Source: Desulfonatronovibrio sp046496945 (GTDB lineage Bacteria; Desulfobacterota; Desulfovibrionia; Desulfovibrionales; Desulfonatronovibrionaceae). Taken from it: a DNA stretch of 10,051 bases. Positions 1-6,136 of this stretch are shown piece after piece (position 1 is the first letter of the stretch; each line of letters begins with the position of its first letter). Under the pieces are notes generated by a model, which was not told the origin of the DNA, searched no databases, and saw only the letters and a program-made list of their open reading frames with translations. Both the position numbers and the translations under genes were made by a program. Where the stretch lies: positions 1-10,051 of the forward strand of contig JAWOGL010000144.1 of the NCBI GenBank assembly GCA_046496945.1, read 5' to 3'.

Positions 1-1552
1 GAGGAAATACTTTGTTTACCCAGTCGACCACCTCCGGGCCTGAACGAAAATTCACCCATAGATTAAGAGGTTTGAGAAGAACATCTCCAATGCCGTTTTG
101 TCTCGCGTTTAGAAAAACCCCTACATCGGCATCCCGAAAACCGTAAACAGACTGCATGGGGTCTCCCACCGCAAAGAGGGTCCTGCCGTCGCCGGGCGTC
201 CATCCGGAAGTCAATCTGGAAAGCATTTCCTGTTGACCTATGCTGGTATCCTGGAATTCATCAAAAAGAATATGTTTTATCTGGTAATCAAGGCGCAGCA
301 GAAGATCCGACGGATTGTCCGGCCGGCCCAGAGCATCCAGGGCAGCCATGGATATCTCGGGATAATCCACCCGGCCAAAGTTCTGCATGACCAGGCTCAA
401 TTGAGCTACCGCCATTTTCAGCACCTGGAGAAGTGAATTAAGTATTTCCCATGTTTCATCTGTATAGTATGCATCCGGCAGTCCGCTCAGACTGGCCAGA
501 GAGATTTCCAGGTCAGGATGATTTGAAAAAACAGCCAGAAGTTCCACGAGCTCAGATTTTTTCCGGGCGGCTTTTTCCCTGGCGTCTTTGTCCGCAAATG
601 ATCCAGGGCTGGGAATGCCTGTGTTTTTATCCGGTCTTTTCCGCCAGCTTCCCTTCCCGGTCAAAAGCAGATGTCTTATGCCCAACCATGAGTTAAGATC
701 GTTGATGTCCGTGCCCGGGAGACGGTCTATGCCGGTAAGACTTGATATTGTCTGATCTGGCTGATCAGGGGGAAGATTTTCCGCGGCATAAGACGCGCAT
801 TCAAAAAGAGTGTCCAGATGCCCGGGATGGATATGTTTATTAAAGAGTTCCAGAGATCTTTCCAGACGCCGCTCAACTTCATGGCGCAGGTGTCCCTGCA
901 GAAGATCCCTTAGATCCAGACCAGGGGAAGTGGCTGTGATAAGTCTGAGCCAGTGTTCCCGCAGTCTGAGCATGTCCATGAGCAGATTTTTTACCTTGTC
1001 CCAGTCATTGTCCAGATGGAGCAGGATCCGGGTAAGGGGCTCTTTCCATCCTGAATCATTATTTAATTCCAGCAAGGTGTTGCGGGCAGCTTCTTCATAC
1101 AGGATGTCCGGGTCTTCCATGACCTGCACTTCTCCGCCCAGTCCTGATAACACAGGCATCCTTCCTGTCAGGTACAGGCAGAAGGAATCAATGGTCCTGA
1201 TCTTTAACCTGGTGGGATTGCGCAGGATATTCCAGCCAAGTTTTCTGTCCTGTTCAAGGGCTCCGGCTGCCAGATCAAAGGTCTTGGCAAAGTGAGGTTC
1301 CTGCGGTCTGACCGAGGAACCAGCCGTGGTTAATGCTCTTATTATCCTGTTGCGCATTTCAGCCGCTGCCTTGCGGGTGAAAGTTATGGCCAGAATTTCC
1401 TCGGGATCATTGACCAGGGATAATAGTTTCAGATATCTCTGGGTCAAGAGCTCGGTCTTTCCTGATCCGGCCGGTGCCTGGACAATAAATGACCGGGTGG
1501 GATCAAGGGCCTTTTCCCTTTCAGCGCTGTCCAAAGGTTTCTGTGTGGTCAT
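1..1552 (-). CDS. UvrD/RecB-like (AddA-type) DNA helicase, N-terminal part, truncated by window edge
   Basis: This is superfamily 1 helicase of the RecB/AddA type, which unwinds DNA ends for recombinational repair. The frame is open for 517 codons from ATG 1552 down to base 1. Visible motifs are Walker A APAGSGKT (residues 26-33), motif Ia AITFTRKAAAEM (55-66), motif Ib TIDSFC (120-125), Walker B FDEFQD (430-435), motif III VGDPMQSVYGFRDAD (462-476) and motif IV NFRS (501-504). The roughly 300-residue insertion between Ib and II is usual for RecB/AddA proteins and much longer than in UvrD or Rep. The C-terminal helicase motifs and any PD-(D/E)XK nuclease domain lie outside the window, so nuclease activity cannot be judged. 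ATG 1552 is the only in-frame ATG after the stop at 1583-1585, and its ribosome binding site is weak. The gene is divergent from bioA. An AddB-like nuclease gene would be expected nearby. The helicase call is certain; the exact subfamily is less so. Confidence 0.93.
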   Translation of the reverse strand, partial: MTTQKPLDSAEREKALDPTRSFIVQAPAGSGKTELLTQRYLKLLSLVNDPEEILAITFTRKAAAEMRNRIIRALTTAGSSVRPQEPHFAKTFDLAAGALEQDRKLGWNILRNPTRLKIRTIDSFCLYLTGRMPVLSGLGGEVQVMEDPDILYEEAARNTLLELNNDSGWKEPLTRILLHLDNDWDKVKNLLMDMLRLREHWLRLITATSPGLDLRDLLQGHLRHEVERRLERSLELFNKHIHPGHLDTLFECASYAAENLPPDQPDQTISSLTGIDRLPGTDINDLNSWLGIRHLLLTGKGSWRKRPDKNTGIPSPGSFADKDAREKAARKKSELVELLAVFSNHPDLEISLASLSGLPDAYYTDETWEILNSLLQVLKMAVAQLSLVMQNFGRVDYPEISMAALDALGRPDNPSDLLLRLDYQIKHILFDEFQDTSIGQQEMLSRLTSGWTPGDGRTLFAVGDPMQSVYGFRDADVGVFLNARQNGIGDVLLKPLNLWVNFRSGPEVVDWVNKVFP

Positions 1553-1556
1553 GTCT

Positions 1557-1568
1557 TTACCCGGGTAA
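1557..1568. repeat. 12-base perfect palindrome overlapping the helicase translation start region
   Basis: TTACCCGGGTAA is a perfect palindrome lying 5-16 bases upstream of the leftward helicase ATG. It covers the only G-rich stretch available as a ribosome binding site (read on the minus strand as GGGTAAAGAC-ATG). It could be a small operator or could mask the binding site. A CCCGGG core occurs several times in this window by chance, so functional significance is uncertain. Confidence 0.35.
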
Positions 1569-1765
1569 TGCCTGGTATTGTTTCAGAATAACTTGAGTTC
1601 AAAATTCATAACTATTCATATAGTCCCGTCCCGCACTTAAATGATGTGGTAGAAAACTGATTACGGCAATTTGTGGAAAAAATAAAGAAGATGCCTGGTG
1701 AAGTTTTTAAGGCATTGAATGCTTTGACAATACTGACAGGGAAACATAGGTATTCAAGGCTGGCC

Positions 1766-1780
1766 TTAACAGTCTGTTAA
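1766..1780. repeat. Intergenic 15-base palindrome, copy 1 (TTAACAGTCTGTTAA)
   Basis: A perfect inverted repeat with 7-base arms around a central T. The same motif recurs with at most two changes at 5889-5903, 6137-6151 and 9376-9390, always between genes. It may be an operator for a dimeric regulator or a dispersed repeat of this genome. Here it sits about 250 bases upstream of bioA and 215 bases upstream of the helicase start. Confidence 0.6.
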
Positions 1781-1785
1781 ATTTT

Positions 1786-1838
1786 TGGTTGACCATAATA
1801 TTAAGCGAGTAGTTAACCGGTATTGCATCGGTTCAGCA
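1786..1838 (+). promoter_or_regulatory. Possible BirA-type biotin operator half-sites upstream of bioA
   Basis: Bacterial BirA operators pair half-sites close to TTGTAAACC and GGTTTACAA (or TTGTTAACC/GGTTAACAA) separated by about 14-16 bases. Two imperfect pairings are present. TGGTTGACC (1786-1794) and AGTTAACCG (1811-1819) have a 16-base spacer but only partial matches. TAGTTAACC (1810-1818) and GGTTCAGCA (1830-1838) match better on the left but have an 11-base spacer. The location upstream of bioA is sensible, although about 200 bases from the start codon. This is a weak call. Confidence 0.25.
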
Positions 1839-1863
1839 AAATCAAATATAGAAGACCTGGATA

Positions 1864-1938
1864 CCGGCTTTCGCCGGCATGACTGAATTGGAAAACGCCC
1901 TGTTGCAGCGCATCATGCCGGCAAAAGCCGGCATGATG
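1864..1938. repeat. REP-like hairpin pair (BIME-like)
   Basis: Two GC-rich hairpins of one sequence family lie in opposite orientation. The first is CCGGC-TTTC-GCCGG (1864-1877), followed by CATGAC. The second is a perfect 12-base stem, CATCATGCCGGC (1911-1922) with loop AAAA and arm GCCGGCATGATG (1927-1938). The shared core CCGGCTTT(T/C)GCCGGCATGA resembles the dispersed extragenic palindromes found in many proteobacteria. Such pairs act as transcript stabilisers, supercoiling sites or terminators, or are substrates of REP-associated transposases. None of these roles is shown here. Confidence 0.7.
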
Positions 1939-1941
1939 TAT

Positions 1942-1975
1942 TGCTGAATAGCCTTACGCCGTATATGCTGAATAG
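1942..1975 (+). repeat. Duplicated 10-mer TGCTGAATAG just upstream of the bioA promoter
   Basis: Two exact copies of TGCTGAATAG lie at 1942-1951 and 1966-1975, with starts 24 bases apart (a little over two helical turns). The second copy abuts the likely -35 element of bioA. The arrangement could be a tandem activator or repressor site, or simply a small duplication left by the neighbouring REP element. Confidence 0.4.
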
Positions 1976-2004
1976 TTGTCTGATTTTTTCAAAATTTTGA
2001 TAAA
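1976..2004 (+). promoter_or_regulatory. Likely sigma-70-type promoter of bioA
   Basis: TTGTCT (1976-1981, 4/6 to the -35 consensus) and GATAAA (1999-2004, 4/6 to the -10 consensus) are separated by 17 bases in an AT-rich stretch. A start near base 2011 would give a leader of roughly 20 bases carrying the Shine-Dalgarno sequence. No better promoter was seen closer to bioA. Prediction only. Confidence 0.35.
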
Positions 2005-2016
2005 CAACGATTTTAT

Positions 2017-2022
2017 AAAGGA
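2017..2022 (+). promoter_or_regulatory. Ribosome binding site fixing the bioA start
   Basis: AAAGGA lies 7 bases before ATG 2030. This favours 2030 over the upstream in-frame TTG at 1976, which would add 18 residues not found in BioA proteins and has no comparable ribosome binding site. Confidence 0.75.
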
Positions 2023-2029
2023 CAATTAT

Positions 2030-3310
2030 ATGTACCAGAATGACCTTTTAGAGTATGACCGGAAAAATATCTGGCATCCTTATACCTCTCTGATTCAGCC
2101 CCTGCCTGTTTACAATGTGGAGTCAGCCCGGGGAGTAAGGATAAAACTTAACAACGGCAGAGAGCTTATTGACGGAATGTCATCATGGTGGTGCGCTGTT
2201 CACGGCTATAACCATCCTGTTTTAAATGACGCCCTCAAGGCCCAGACGGATAAAATGGCTCATGTCATGTTCGGAGGGCTGACCCATGAACCCGCAATAA
2301 GTCTGGCCAGACGTTTGACAGCACTCACTCCTGAAGGTCTGGAAAAGGTCTTTTTTTCTGATTCCGGATCTGTATCCGTGGAAGTCGCCCTTAAAATGGC
2401 ACTCCAGTACTGGCAGGCCAGGGGAAAAAAGACCAAAACAAAATTTGTAAGCCTGGAAAAGGGATATCACGGAGATACCTTCGGGGCCATGTCCGTATGT
2501 GATCCTGTTAACGGCATGCACTCTCTTTTTTCAGGTTTTTTAAGTGCCAATTTTTTTGTTCCTTCACCGGAATGCAGGTATGACCAAGCCTGCTCCACTG
2601 ATCATCTGGAACAGATCAGAAGGACGATTGCTGAACATAAAAATGAGACAGCCGCTTTTATTCTTGAACCCATTGTTCAGGGCGCCGGTGGGATGAGGAT
2701 CTATTCCCCGGATTTTCTGCGGAAGATTCGAAAGATTTGCAGTGAATATCAAGTGCTTTTTATTGCTGATGAAATTGCTACCGGATTTGGACGGACTGGA
2801 AAAATGTTCGCCTGTGAACACAGCCAGATATCCCCGGATATAATGTGTGTCGGCAAGGCTTTGACCGGGGGATACATGAGCCTTGCCGCTACCCTGTGCA
2901 CTGAGGAAGTGGCCGGGACCATCTGCAGCGGATCTCCCGGAGTTTTCATGCACGGCCCGACTTTTATGGGCAATCCCCTGGCCTGTTCCGTGGCCCTGGC
3001 AAGCATTGATCTGCTCACCGGGCAGAACTGGAAGGACAAGGTCAAAGCCATAGAAAACCAGCTTAACAGAGAACTGAGGCCGTGTCTGGATTTTGAAAAT
3101 GTCAGAGACGTCCGGGTTCTGGGGGCCATCGGCGTGATTGAGCTGGATAAAAATGTTGATGTTGCCCGGGCACAGGGTCTGTTTGTGGAAAAAGGAGTCT
3201 GGATCAGGCCGTTTCGCAATCTGATATATATAATGCCTCCGTATATTATTGAACCGGATGATCTTGGGCAGCTGACCAGTGCCATGGCTGCAGTGGCCAA
3301 AAGTATTTAA
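2030..3310 (+). CDS. bioA: Adenosylmethionine-8-amino-7-oxononanoate aminotransferase (DAPA synthase)
   Basis: BioA is a cytoplasmic PLP enzyme that transfers an amino group, classically from S-adenosylmethionine, to KAPA to give 7,8-diaminopelargonate in biotin synthesis. The 426-residue product matches the usual length (E. coli 429). The BioA-specific N-terminus is clear: IWHPYTSL (14-21) and the SSWWCAVHGYNHP stretch from residue 51. Fold-type I aminotransferase landmarks follow: the substrate/PLP tyrosine in KGYHGDTFG (Tyr146), DEIATGFGRTG with Asp247 contacting the PLP pyridine nitrogen, the PLP-binding lysine Lys276 in GKALTGG, and a C-terminal RPFRNLIYIMPPY. Positions run two residues ahead of the E. 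coli equivalents. It is the first gene of the local biotin cluster and is followed by a 241-base gap before the LysM gene. Whether one promoter serves the whole cluster is unknown. All key residues are intact. Confidence 0.96.
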   Translation: MYQNDLLEYDRKNIWHPYTSLIQPLPVYNVESARGVRIKLNNGRELIDGMSSWWCAVHGYNHPVLNDALKAQTDKMAHVMFGGLTHEPAISLARRLTALTPEGLEKVFFSDSGSVSVEVALKMALQYWQARGKKTKTKFVSLEKGYHGDTFGAMSVCDPVNGMHSLFSGFLSANFFVPSPECRYDQACSTDHLEQIRRTIAEHKNETAAFILEPIVQGAGGMRIYSPDFLRKIRKICSEYQVLFIADEIATGFGRTGKMFACEHSQISPDIMCVGKALTGGYMSLAATLCTEEVAGTICSGSPGVFMHGPTFMGNPLACSVALASIDLLTGQNWKDKVKAIENQLNRELRPCLDFENVRDVRVLGAIGVIELDKNVDVARAQGLFVEKGVWIRPFRNLIYIMPPYIIEPDDLGQLTSAMAAVAKSI

Positions 3311-3551
3311 CAAGATGTACTTATTATCCATCTACCTTGCCTGACCCATAAATTTAAGGTCAGCTCCGGCCGGAGTCCACGAAGAATAGATACTGACAGA
3401 CAAAAAATAATTCCGGCTGCGCGCAACCCGGAACATAAAAGCCCGGCTCAGGCATTGGTCCTTGACGAAATCAAAAGGCTCAGGATAAAAATATATCATA
3501 TTTTTTTAACAGATATTGAATAACCCATGTTCATAAAAACGAGGTTTGAGA
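3311..3551. other. Gap between bioA and the LysM gene, with small inverted repeats
   Basis: No gene with a credible start was found. The gap contains a perfect 12-base palindrome CTCCGGCCGGAG (3364-3375), a hairpin TTCCGG/CCGGAA (3411-3416, 3428-3433), and an AT-only hairpin AAAAATAT-ATC-ATATTTTT (3487-3505) running into a T-rich stretch. None is a strong intrinsic terminator, so transcription from bioA into the next genes is possible, and a second promoter in the AT-rich part is also possible. Confidence 0.5.
3541..3544 (+). promoter_or_regulatory. Ribosome binding site fixing the LysM gene start
   Basis: GAGG lies 7 bases before ATG 3552. The in-frame TTG at 3546 is only two codons upstream and would sit almost on top of this site, so ATG 3552 is preferred. 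Confidence 0.6.
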
Positions 3552-4196
3552 ATGGAAAGAAAAAACTGGATAAACAAACTGGATGATCTGGACGGCGATA
3601 ACCCGTCTCCTTCCCGGGAGGAGAATACCTTTCAGGAATTTACACGTTATAATGAGAATATTATCATGTACGGTCTGGCCGGATTACTGGCCCTGATTCT
3701 GATACTGCTGGCTGTACTTTTTTTCAGGACTGGAAAAGAGCCGTCATTTGAAGGGATTGAAGAAGTTAACGCCAGGATTGAAGCCCTGGAAAAAAGGGTG
3801 AACAGTCTGGAAAGCAGTGAAGAGGAAAGGCAGAAAGTGTTTTTGGAGTTTATTCAATCAGAAGAGAATGTTCAGGCCAGACTTGACTCCCAGAGAGAAG
3901 TCCTTGACGACCTGCGACAAAAGGTTGCTGAAGTGGGCAGGACAGACCAAAAGCCGGAAGCGACTAAGCCTGCTTCTCCCCCCAGAAAGGAAGAGGATAA
4001 GCCTGAAGCACAGCCTGAAACGCAGCCTGAGTCCCGGAACGAAAAAGTTGTTCATGAAGTTCAGCGCGGTGAAAATCTTTTCCGCATAGGCCTTAAATAT
4101 GATGTTTCCGTGGATAAACTTATGGAACTTAATGATCTTGATCCGGACGACTCAATTCAACCGGGACAGAAACTTATTGTGGGATCACAGGATTAA
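3552..4196 (+). CDS. Single-pass membrane protein with coiled coil and C-terminal LysM domain
   Basis: The 214-residue protein has a clear modular layout. A polar cytoplasmic N-terminus (1-36) is followed by one hydrophobic membrane segment (about 37-58, rich in Leu/Ile/Ala), then a charged helical region likely to form a coiled coil (about 67-128). A linker rich in Pro, Glu and Lys (about 133-165) leads to one LysM domain (about 167-210). LysM landmarks are HEVQRGENLFRIGLKYDVS, then LMELNDL and the closing PGQKLIV. LysM domains bind N-acetylglucosamine-containing glycans such as peptidoglycan, so the protein probably spans from the inner membrane to the cell wall. No catalytic domain is visible. 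It lies inside the biotin cluster, and its stop codon abuts the bioD start, implying a shared transcript and translational coupling. No biochemical link to biotin is apparent. The exact role is unknown. Confidence 0.85.
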   Translation: MERKNWINKLDDLDGDNPSPSREENTFQEFTRYNENIIMYGLAGLLALILILLAVLFFRTGKEPSFEGIEEVNARIEALEKRVNSLESSEEERQKVFLEFIQSEENVQARLDSQREVLDDLRQKVAEVGRTDQKPEATKPASPPRKEEDKPEAQPETQPESRNEKVVHEVQRGENLFRIGLKYDVSVDKLMELNDLDPDDSIQPGQKLIVGSQD

Positions 4197-4820
4197 GTGA
4201 AAAGCGGTTTTCCGGACAGATTTTTTGTGACCGGTACTGATACCGGAGTGGGCAAGACCGTGGTTTGCGCTTTGCTGGCCGCAGGACTCAGGCATAGTTA
4301 TTGGAAGCCTGTGCAGAGCGGTTCCGTGGACGGTCTGGACAGCGACAGGGTCCGGGAAATCGCCGGACTGGAGCAGGACCAAATTGTTCCGGAAAGGTAT
4401 GTGTTCAGTCAGCCTTTGTCCCCGCATCTTGCTGCTCAAAAAGATGGAGCCGGGATAGATCTTGATCTGATTCAGCCGCCCTTAAGCCGTGGTTCACTGA
4501 TCATTGAAGGAGCCGGGGGGATCATGGTTCCGCTGAATGAAGATTTTTTAATGATTGATCTGGTTAAAAAACTGGGGGTTCCGGTGCTGATAGTTGCCTG
4601 GAACCGGCTGGGAGTCATCAACCATACATTGTTAACCGTAGAGGCTCTTAAACAAGCCGGAATTGACATCCTGGGCGTGATTCTAAACGGGGCAGTCAAC
4701 AATGAACATAAGCAGGCAATAGAGCGTTACGGAGATGTTTCTGTTCTGGCCCAGCTGGAAAGATTAGACAATATAACCGCAAAAAAGGTTAAACAGAAGT
4801 TCAATGAATTATTTTTATGA
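4197..4820 (+). CDS. bioD: ATP-dependent dethiobiotin synthetase
   Basis: BioD carboxylates DAPA with CO2 and ATP to form the ureido ring of dethiobiotin. The 207-residue product begins with GTG 4197, directly after the TAA of the LysM gene. No upstream start is possible without overlap, and the P-loop falls at the normal distance. Visible residues are the P-loop GTDTGVGKT (13-21), KPVQSG with the catalytic Lys37 at the same number as in E. coli BioD, SPHLAA (75-80), and EGAGG (104-108), the second nucleotide/Mg loop. It is slightly shorter than the E. coli enzyme (about 225 residues) but has every catalytic motif. Its last 17 bases overlap bioB. Expression is probably tied to translation of the LysM gene because of the adjoining stop and start codons and the weak ribosome binding site (AGG about 8 bases upstream). 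Confidence 0.95.
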   Translation: MKSGFPDRFFVTGTDTGVGKTVVCALLAAGLRHSYWKPVQSGSVDGLDSDRVREIAGLEQDQIVPERYVFSQPLSPHLAAQKDGAGIDLDLIQPPLSRGSLIIEGAGGIMVPLNEDFLMIDLVKKLGVPVLIVAWNRLGVINHTLLTVEALKQAGIDILGVILNGAVNNEHKQAIERYGDVSVLAQLERLDNITAKKVKQKFNELFL

Positions 4821-5769
4821 TCTGGCCGAGTCAATTGCCTCAGGCCACCTGCCAACTTCGGAAGAGCTGGATCATCTGCTGTCAATTCCGTATACCCAGG
4901 CCACCGTGTTATTTCCAGGAGCCGGCATGCTCCGGGAAAAGTATTTCGGCCGGAAGATAAGTCTGTGTACCATAACCAATGCCAAGTCCGGCAAATGTTC
5001 AGAAGACTGCGCCTTTTGCGCTCAGTCTTCATTTCACGGAACCGCGCAAGAGTATCCCCTTAAAAGCTGGTCCGAGCTCGCAGAGATTGGAGAATGCGCG
5101 GCAGGAAATTCTCAGAGCAGATTTTCCATGGTTACCTCGGGCAGATCCCTCAGCTCCGGGGAAATCCAGGAAATCGCCAGGGCGATCAGACGGCTAGCCG
5201 AAAACAATGTCCAGACCTGCGCTTCCCTGGGTATTCTTAAGGAGGCTGATTTTCATCTTCTGAAAAAAGCAGGATTGCAGAGATATCACCATAACCTGGA
5301 AACCGCACCCAGTTTTTTTCCCAAAATTTGTACAACCCATGATATTGCCGACCGGATACGGACTGTAAGCCAGGCCGGGAAGGCCGGGCTTTCGGTGTGC
5401 AGCGGCGGTGTATTCGGCCTGGGCGAGACAGACGCCCAGGTTGTGGAACTGGCTTTGACTTTGAAAAAAATGGATGTTGACGCCGTGCCGGTTAATTTCC
5501 TGGTTCCCATTCCCGGCACTCCCCTGGAAAATACCCCTGCGATCACTGCCTTGAGATGCCTGAAAATCATCAGCTTACTGCGCTATATCCTGCCGGAAAA
5601 AGAGATTATTGTCTGTGGCGGGCGTATTGAGAATCTGGGCGAGCTGCATCCTTTTATCTTCATGGCCGGAGCCAGCGGAGTCATGACCGGCAACTACCTG
5701 ACCCGAACCGGGCGCACCATGGATGAAGACAAGCGCCTTATCCGCGATCTGGGTCTTGAGGTTGATTAG
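4804..5769 (+). CDS. bioB: Biotin synthase (radical SAM), with type II-like auxiliary cluster ligands
   Basis: BioB inserts sulfur into dethiobiotin by radical SAM chemistry, the last step of biotin synthesis. The 321-residue product has the radical SAM cluster motif C-x3-C-x2-C (Cys65, Cys69, Cys72), the YHHNLET stretch, CSGGVFGLGE and PVNFLVPIPGTPL typical of BioB. Aligned by eye to E. coli BioB, the auxiliary cluster ligands differ: Cys97 becomes Ser108 (FSMVTSGR), Cys128 and Cys188 are kept as Cys139 and Cys199, Arg260 becomes Ile269, and a cysteine (Cys271, in VCGGR) appears two residues later. This pattern suits the BioB type of obligate anaerobes that carries a 4Fe-5S rather than a 2Fe-2S auxiliary cluster. 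That assignment rests on recalled literature and hand alignment. ATG 4804 lies inside the bioD end (17-base overlap), so translation is likely coupled. Confidence 0.95.
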   Translation: MNYFYDLAESIASGHLPTSEELDHLLSIPYTQATVLFPGAGMLREKYFGRKISLCTITNAKSGKCSEDCAFCAQSSFHGTAQEYPLKSWSELAEIGECAAGNSQSRFSMVTSGRSLSSGEIQEIARAIRRLAENNVQTCASLGILKEADFHLLKKAGLQRYHHNLETAPSFFPKICTTHDIADRIRTVSQAGKAGLSVCSGGVFGLGETDAQVVELALTLKKMDVDAVPVNFLVPIPGTPLENTPAITALRCLKIISLLRYILPEKEIIVCGGRIENLGELHPFIFMAGASGVMTGNYLTRTGRTMDEDKRLIRDLGLEVD

Positions 5770-5888
5770 AGAGAACCTTTTGAAGATGGGCTGCTCCAGA
5801 CAGAAACAGTTTCCAAAGAATGAGCTGGTATATAAGCAGTGAATTATCTGAAACCGCAGGCGGAAATAAATCAAACCGGGTGCAACTG

Positions 5889-5903
5889 TTAACAGTCTGA
5901 AAA
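5889..5903. repeat. Intergenic palindrome, copy 2 (degenerate half)
   Basis: TTAACAGTCTGAAAA matches the 15-base motif TTAACAGTCTGTTAA at 13 positions. The left arm is intact and the right arm is altered, so the palindrome is broken here. It lies 120 bases downstream of bioB. Confidence 0.45.
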
Positions 5904-5944
5904 AGTCCTTGCCAGGCTGGCTGTTCAAAAATTCCAAGCGACAG

Positions 5945-6012
5945 TCCGGCACCCACTTAGGACACCACTAAATACTTATGCCTGGATAATGCTCACTTAA
6001 GTGGGTGCCGGA
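5945..6012. mobile_element. 68-base unit with 15-base perfect terminal inverted repeats (MITE/REP-like)
   Basis: TCCGGCACCCACTTA (5945-5959) is exactly complementary to TAAGTGGGTGCCGGA (5998-6012), with 38 bases between. Arms of this length and perfection around a short non-coding centre fit a miniature inverted-repeat element or a REP-type palindrome of the kind spread by REP-associated tyrosine transposases. No transposase is encoded. No clear target-site duplication was identified. A large RNA hairpin that could end or stabilise the bio transcript is an alternative. Confidence 0.55.
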
Positions 6013-6018
6013 TAAACA

Positions 6019-6111
6019 GCAAAAAAAGTTCAAGGTCAAAGTTTACCCCGTGAAACCTTCTTTCGTTTCACTGAGGCGTATTCAGGATACGTAAGAGTTT
6101 GAACTTTTTGC
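6019..6111. repeat. 93-base nested inverted-repeat element with two internal hairpins
   Basis: An outer stem pairs the stretch at 6019-6033 (GC, seven A, GTTCAA) with TTTGAACTTTTTGC (6098-6111), allowing a two-base bulge. Inside are two further perfect hairpins: GTGAAAC/GTTTCAC (6050-6056, 6065-6071) with loop CTTCTTTC, and CGTAT/ATACG (6077-6081, 6087-6091) with loop TCAGG. The result is a branched, cloverleaf-like fold on either strand. It could be a dispersed repeat element or a structured RNA upstream of the permease. It does not have tRNA features. Confidence 0.5.
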
Positions 6112-6136
6112 AGCGACAAAGCCAATTGGGAGATTT

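Larger units (their letters stand above)
1553..2029. other. Divergent intergenic region (helicase / bioA), repeat-rich
   Basis: This stretch of 477 bases has no convincing gene. It must carry the promoters for the leftward helicase gene and the rightward bioA. From left to right it holds a 12-base palindrome next to the helicase start, the 15-base palindrome TTAACAGTCTGTTAA (1766-1780), GTTAACC/GGTT-type half-sites that could be a BirA operator, a pair of REP-like hairpins (1864-1938), a duplicated 10-mer (1942-1975), and a probable sigma-70-type promoter and Shine-Dalgarno sequence for bioA. Confidence 0.7.

Noticed and set aside
810..1295. Rightward open frame of 161 codons
   Set aside because: It lies wholly opposite the RecB-like helicase, whose motifs are unambiguous; the composition is Ser/Arg-rich antisense translation.
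2564..3331. Leftward open frame of 255 codons
   Set aside because: It is antisense to bioA, which has all catalytic residues. No family resemblance and no ribosome binding site.
3487..3507. AT-only hairpin followed by T residues, resembling a terminator
   Set aside because: The stem contains no G or C pair, so it is too unstable for an intrinsic terminator.
3311..3523. A 70-codon open frame directly following the bioA stop in the same frame, ending at TAA 3521-3523
   Set aside because: It has no ATG or GTG start and no ribosome binding site, BioA already has its full usual length, and the gap holds several palindromes. A readthrough extension or a lost exon-like tail is possible but unsupported.
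5575..5956. Leftward open frames overlapping the bioB end and the following gap
   Set aside because: Mostly antisense to bioB; no recognisable domain and no start signal.
6019..6111. Cloverleaf-like fold as a possible tRNA
   Set aside because: No anticodon loop, T-loop consensus or CCA-adjacent acceptor stem is present; the arms do not have tRNA lengths.
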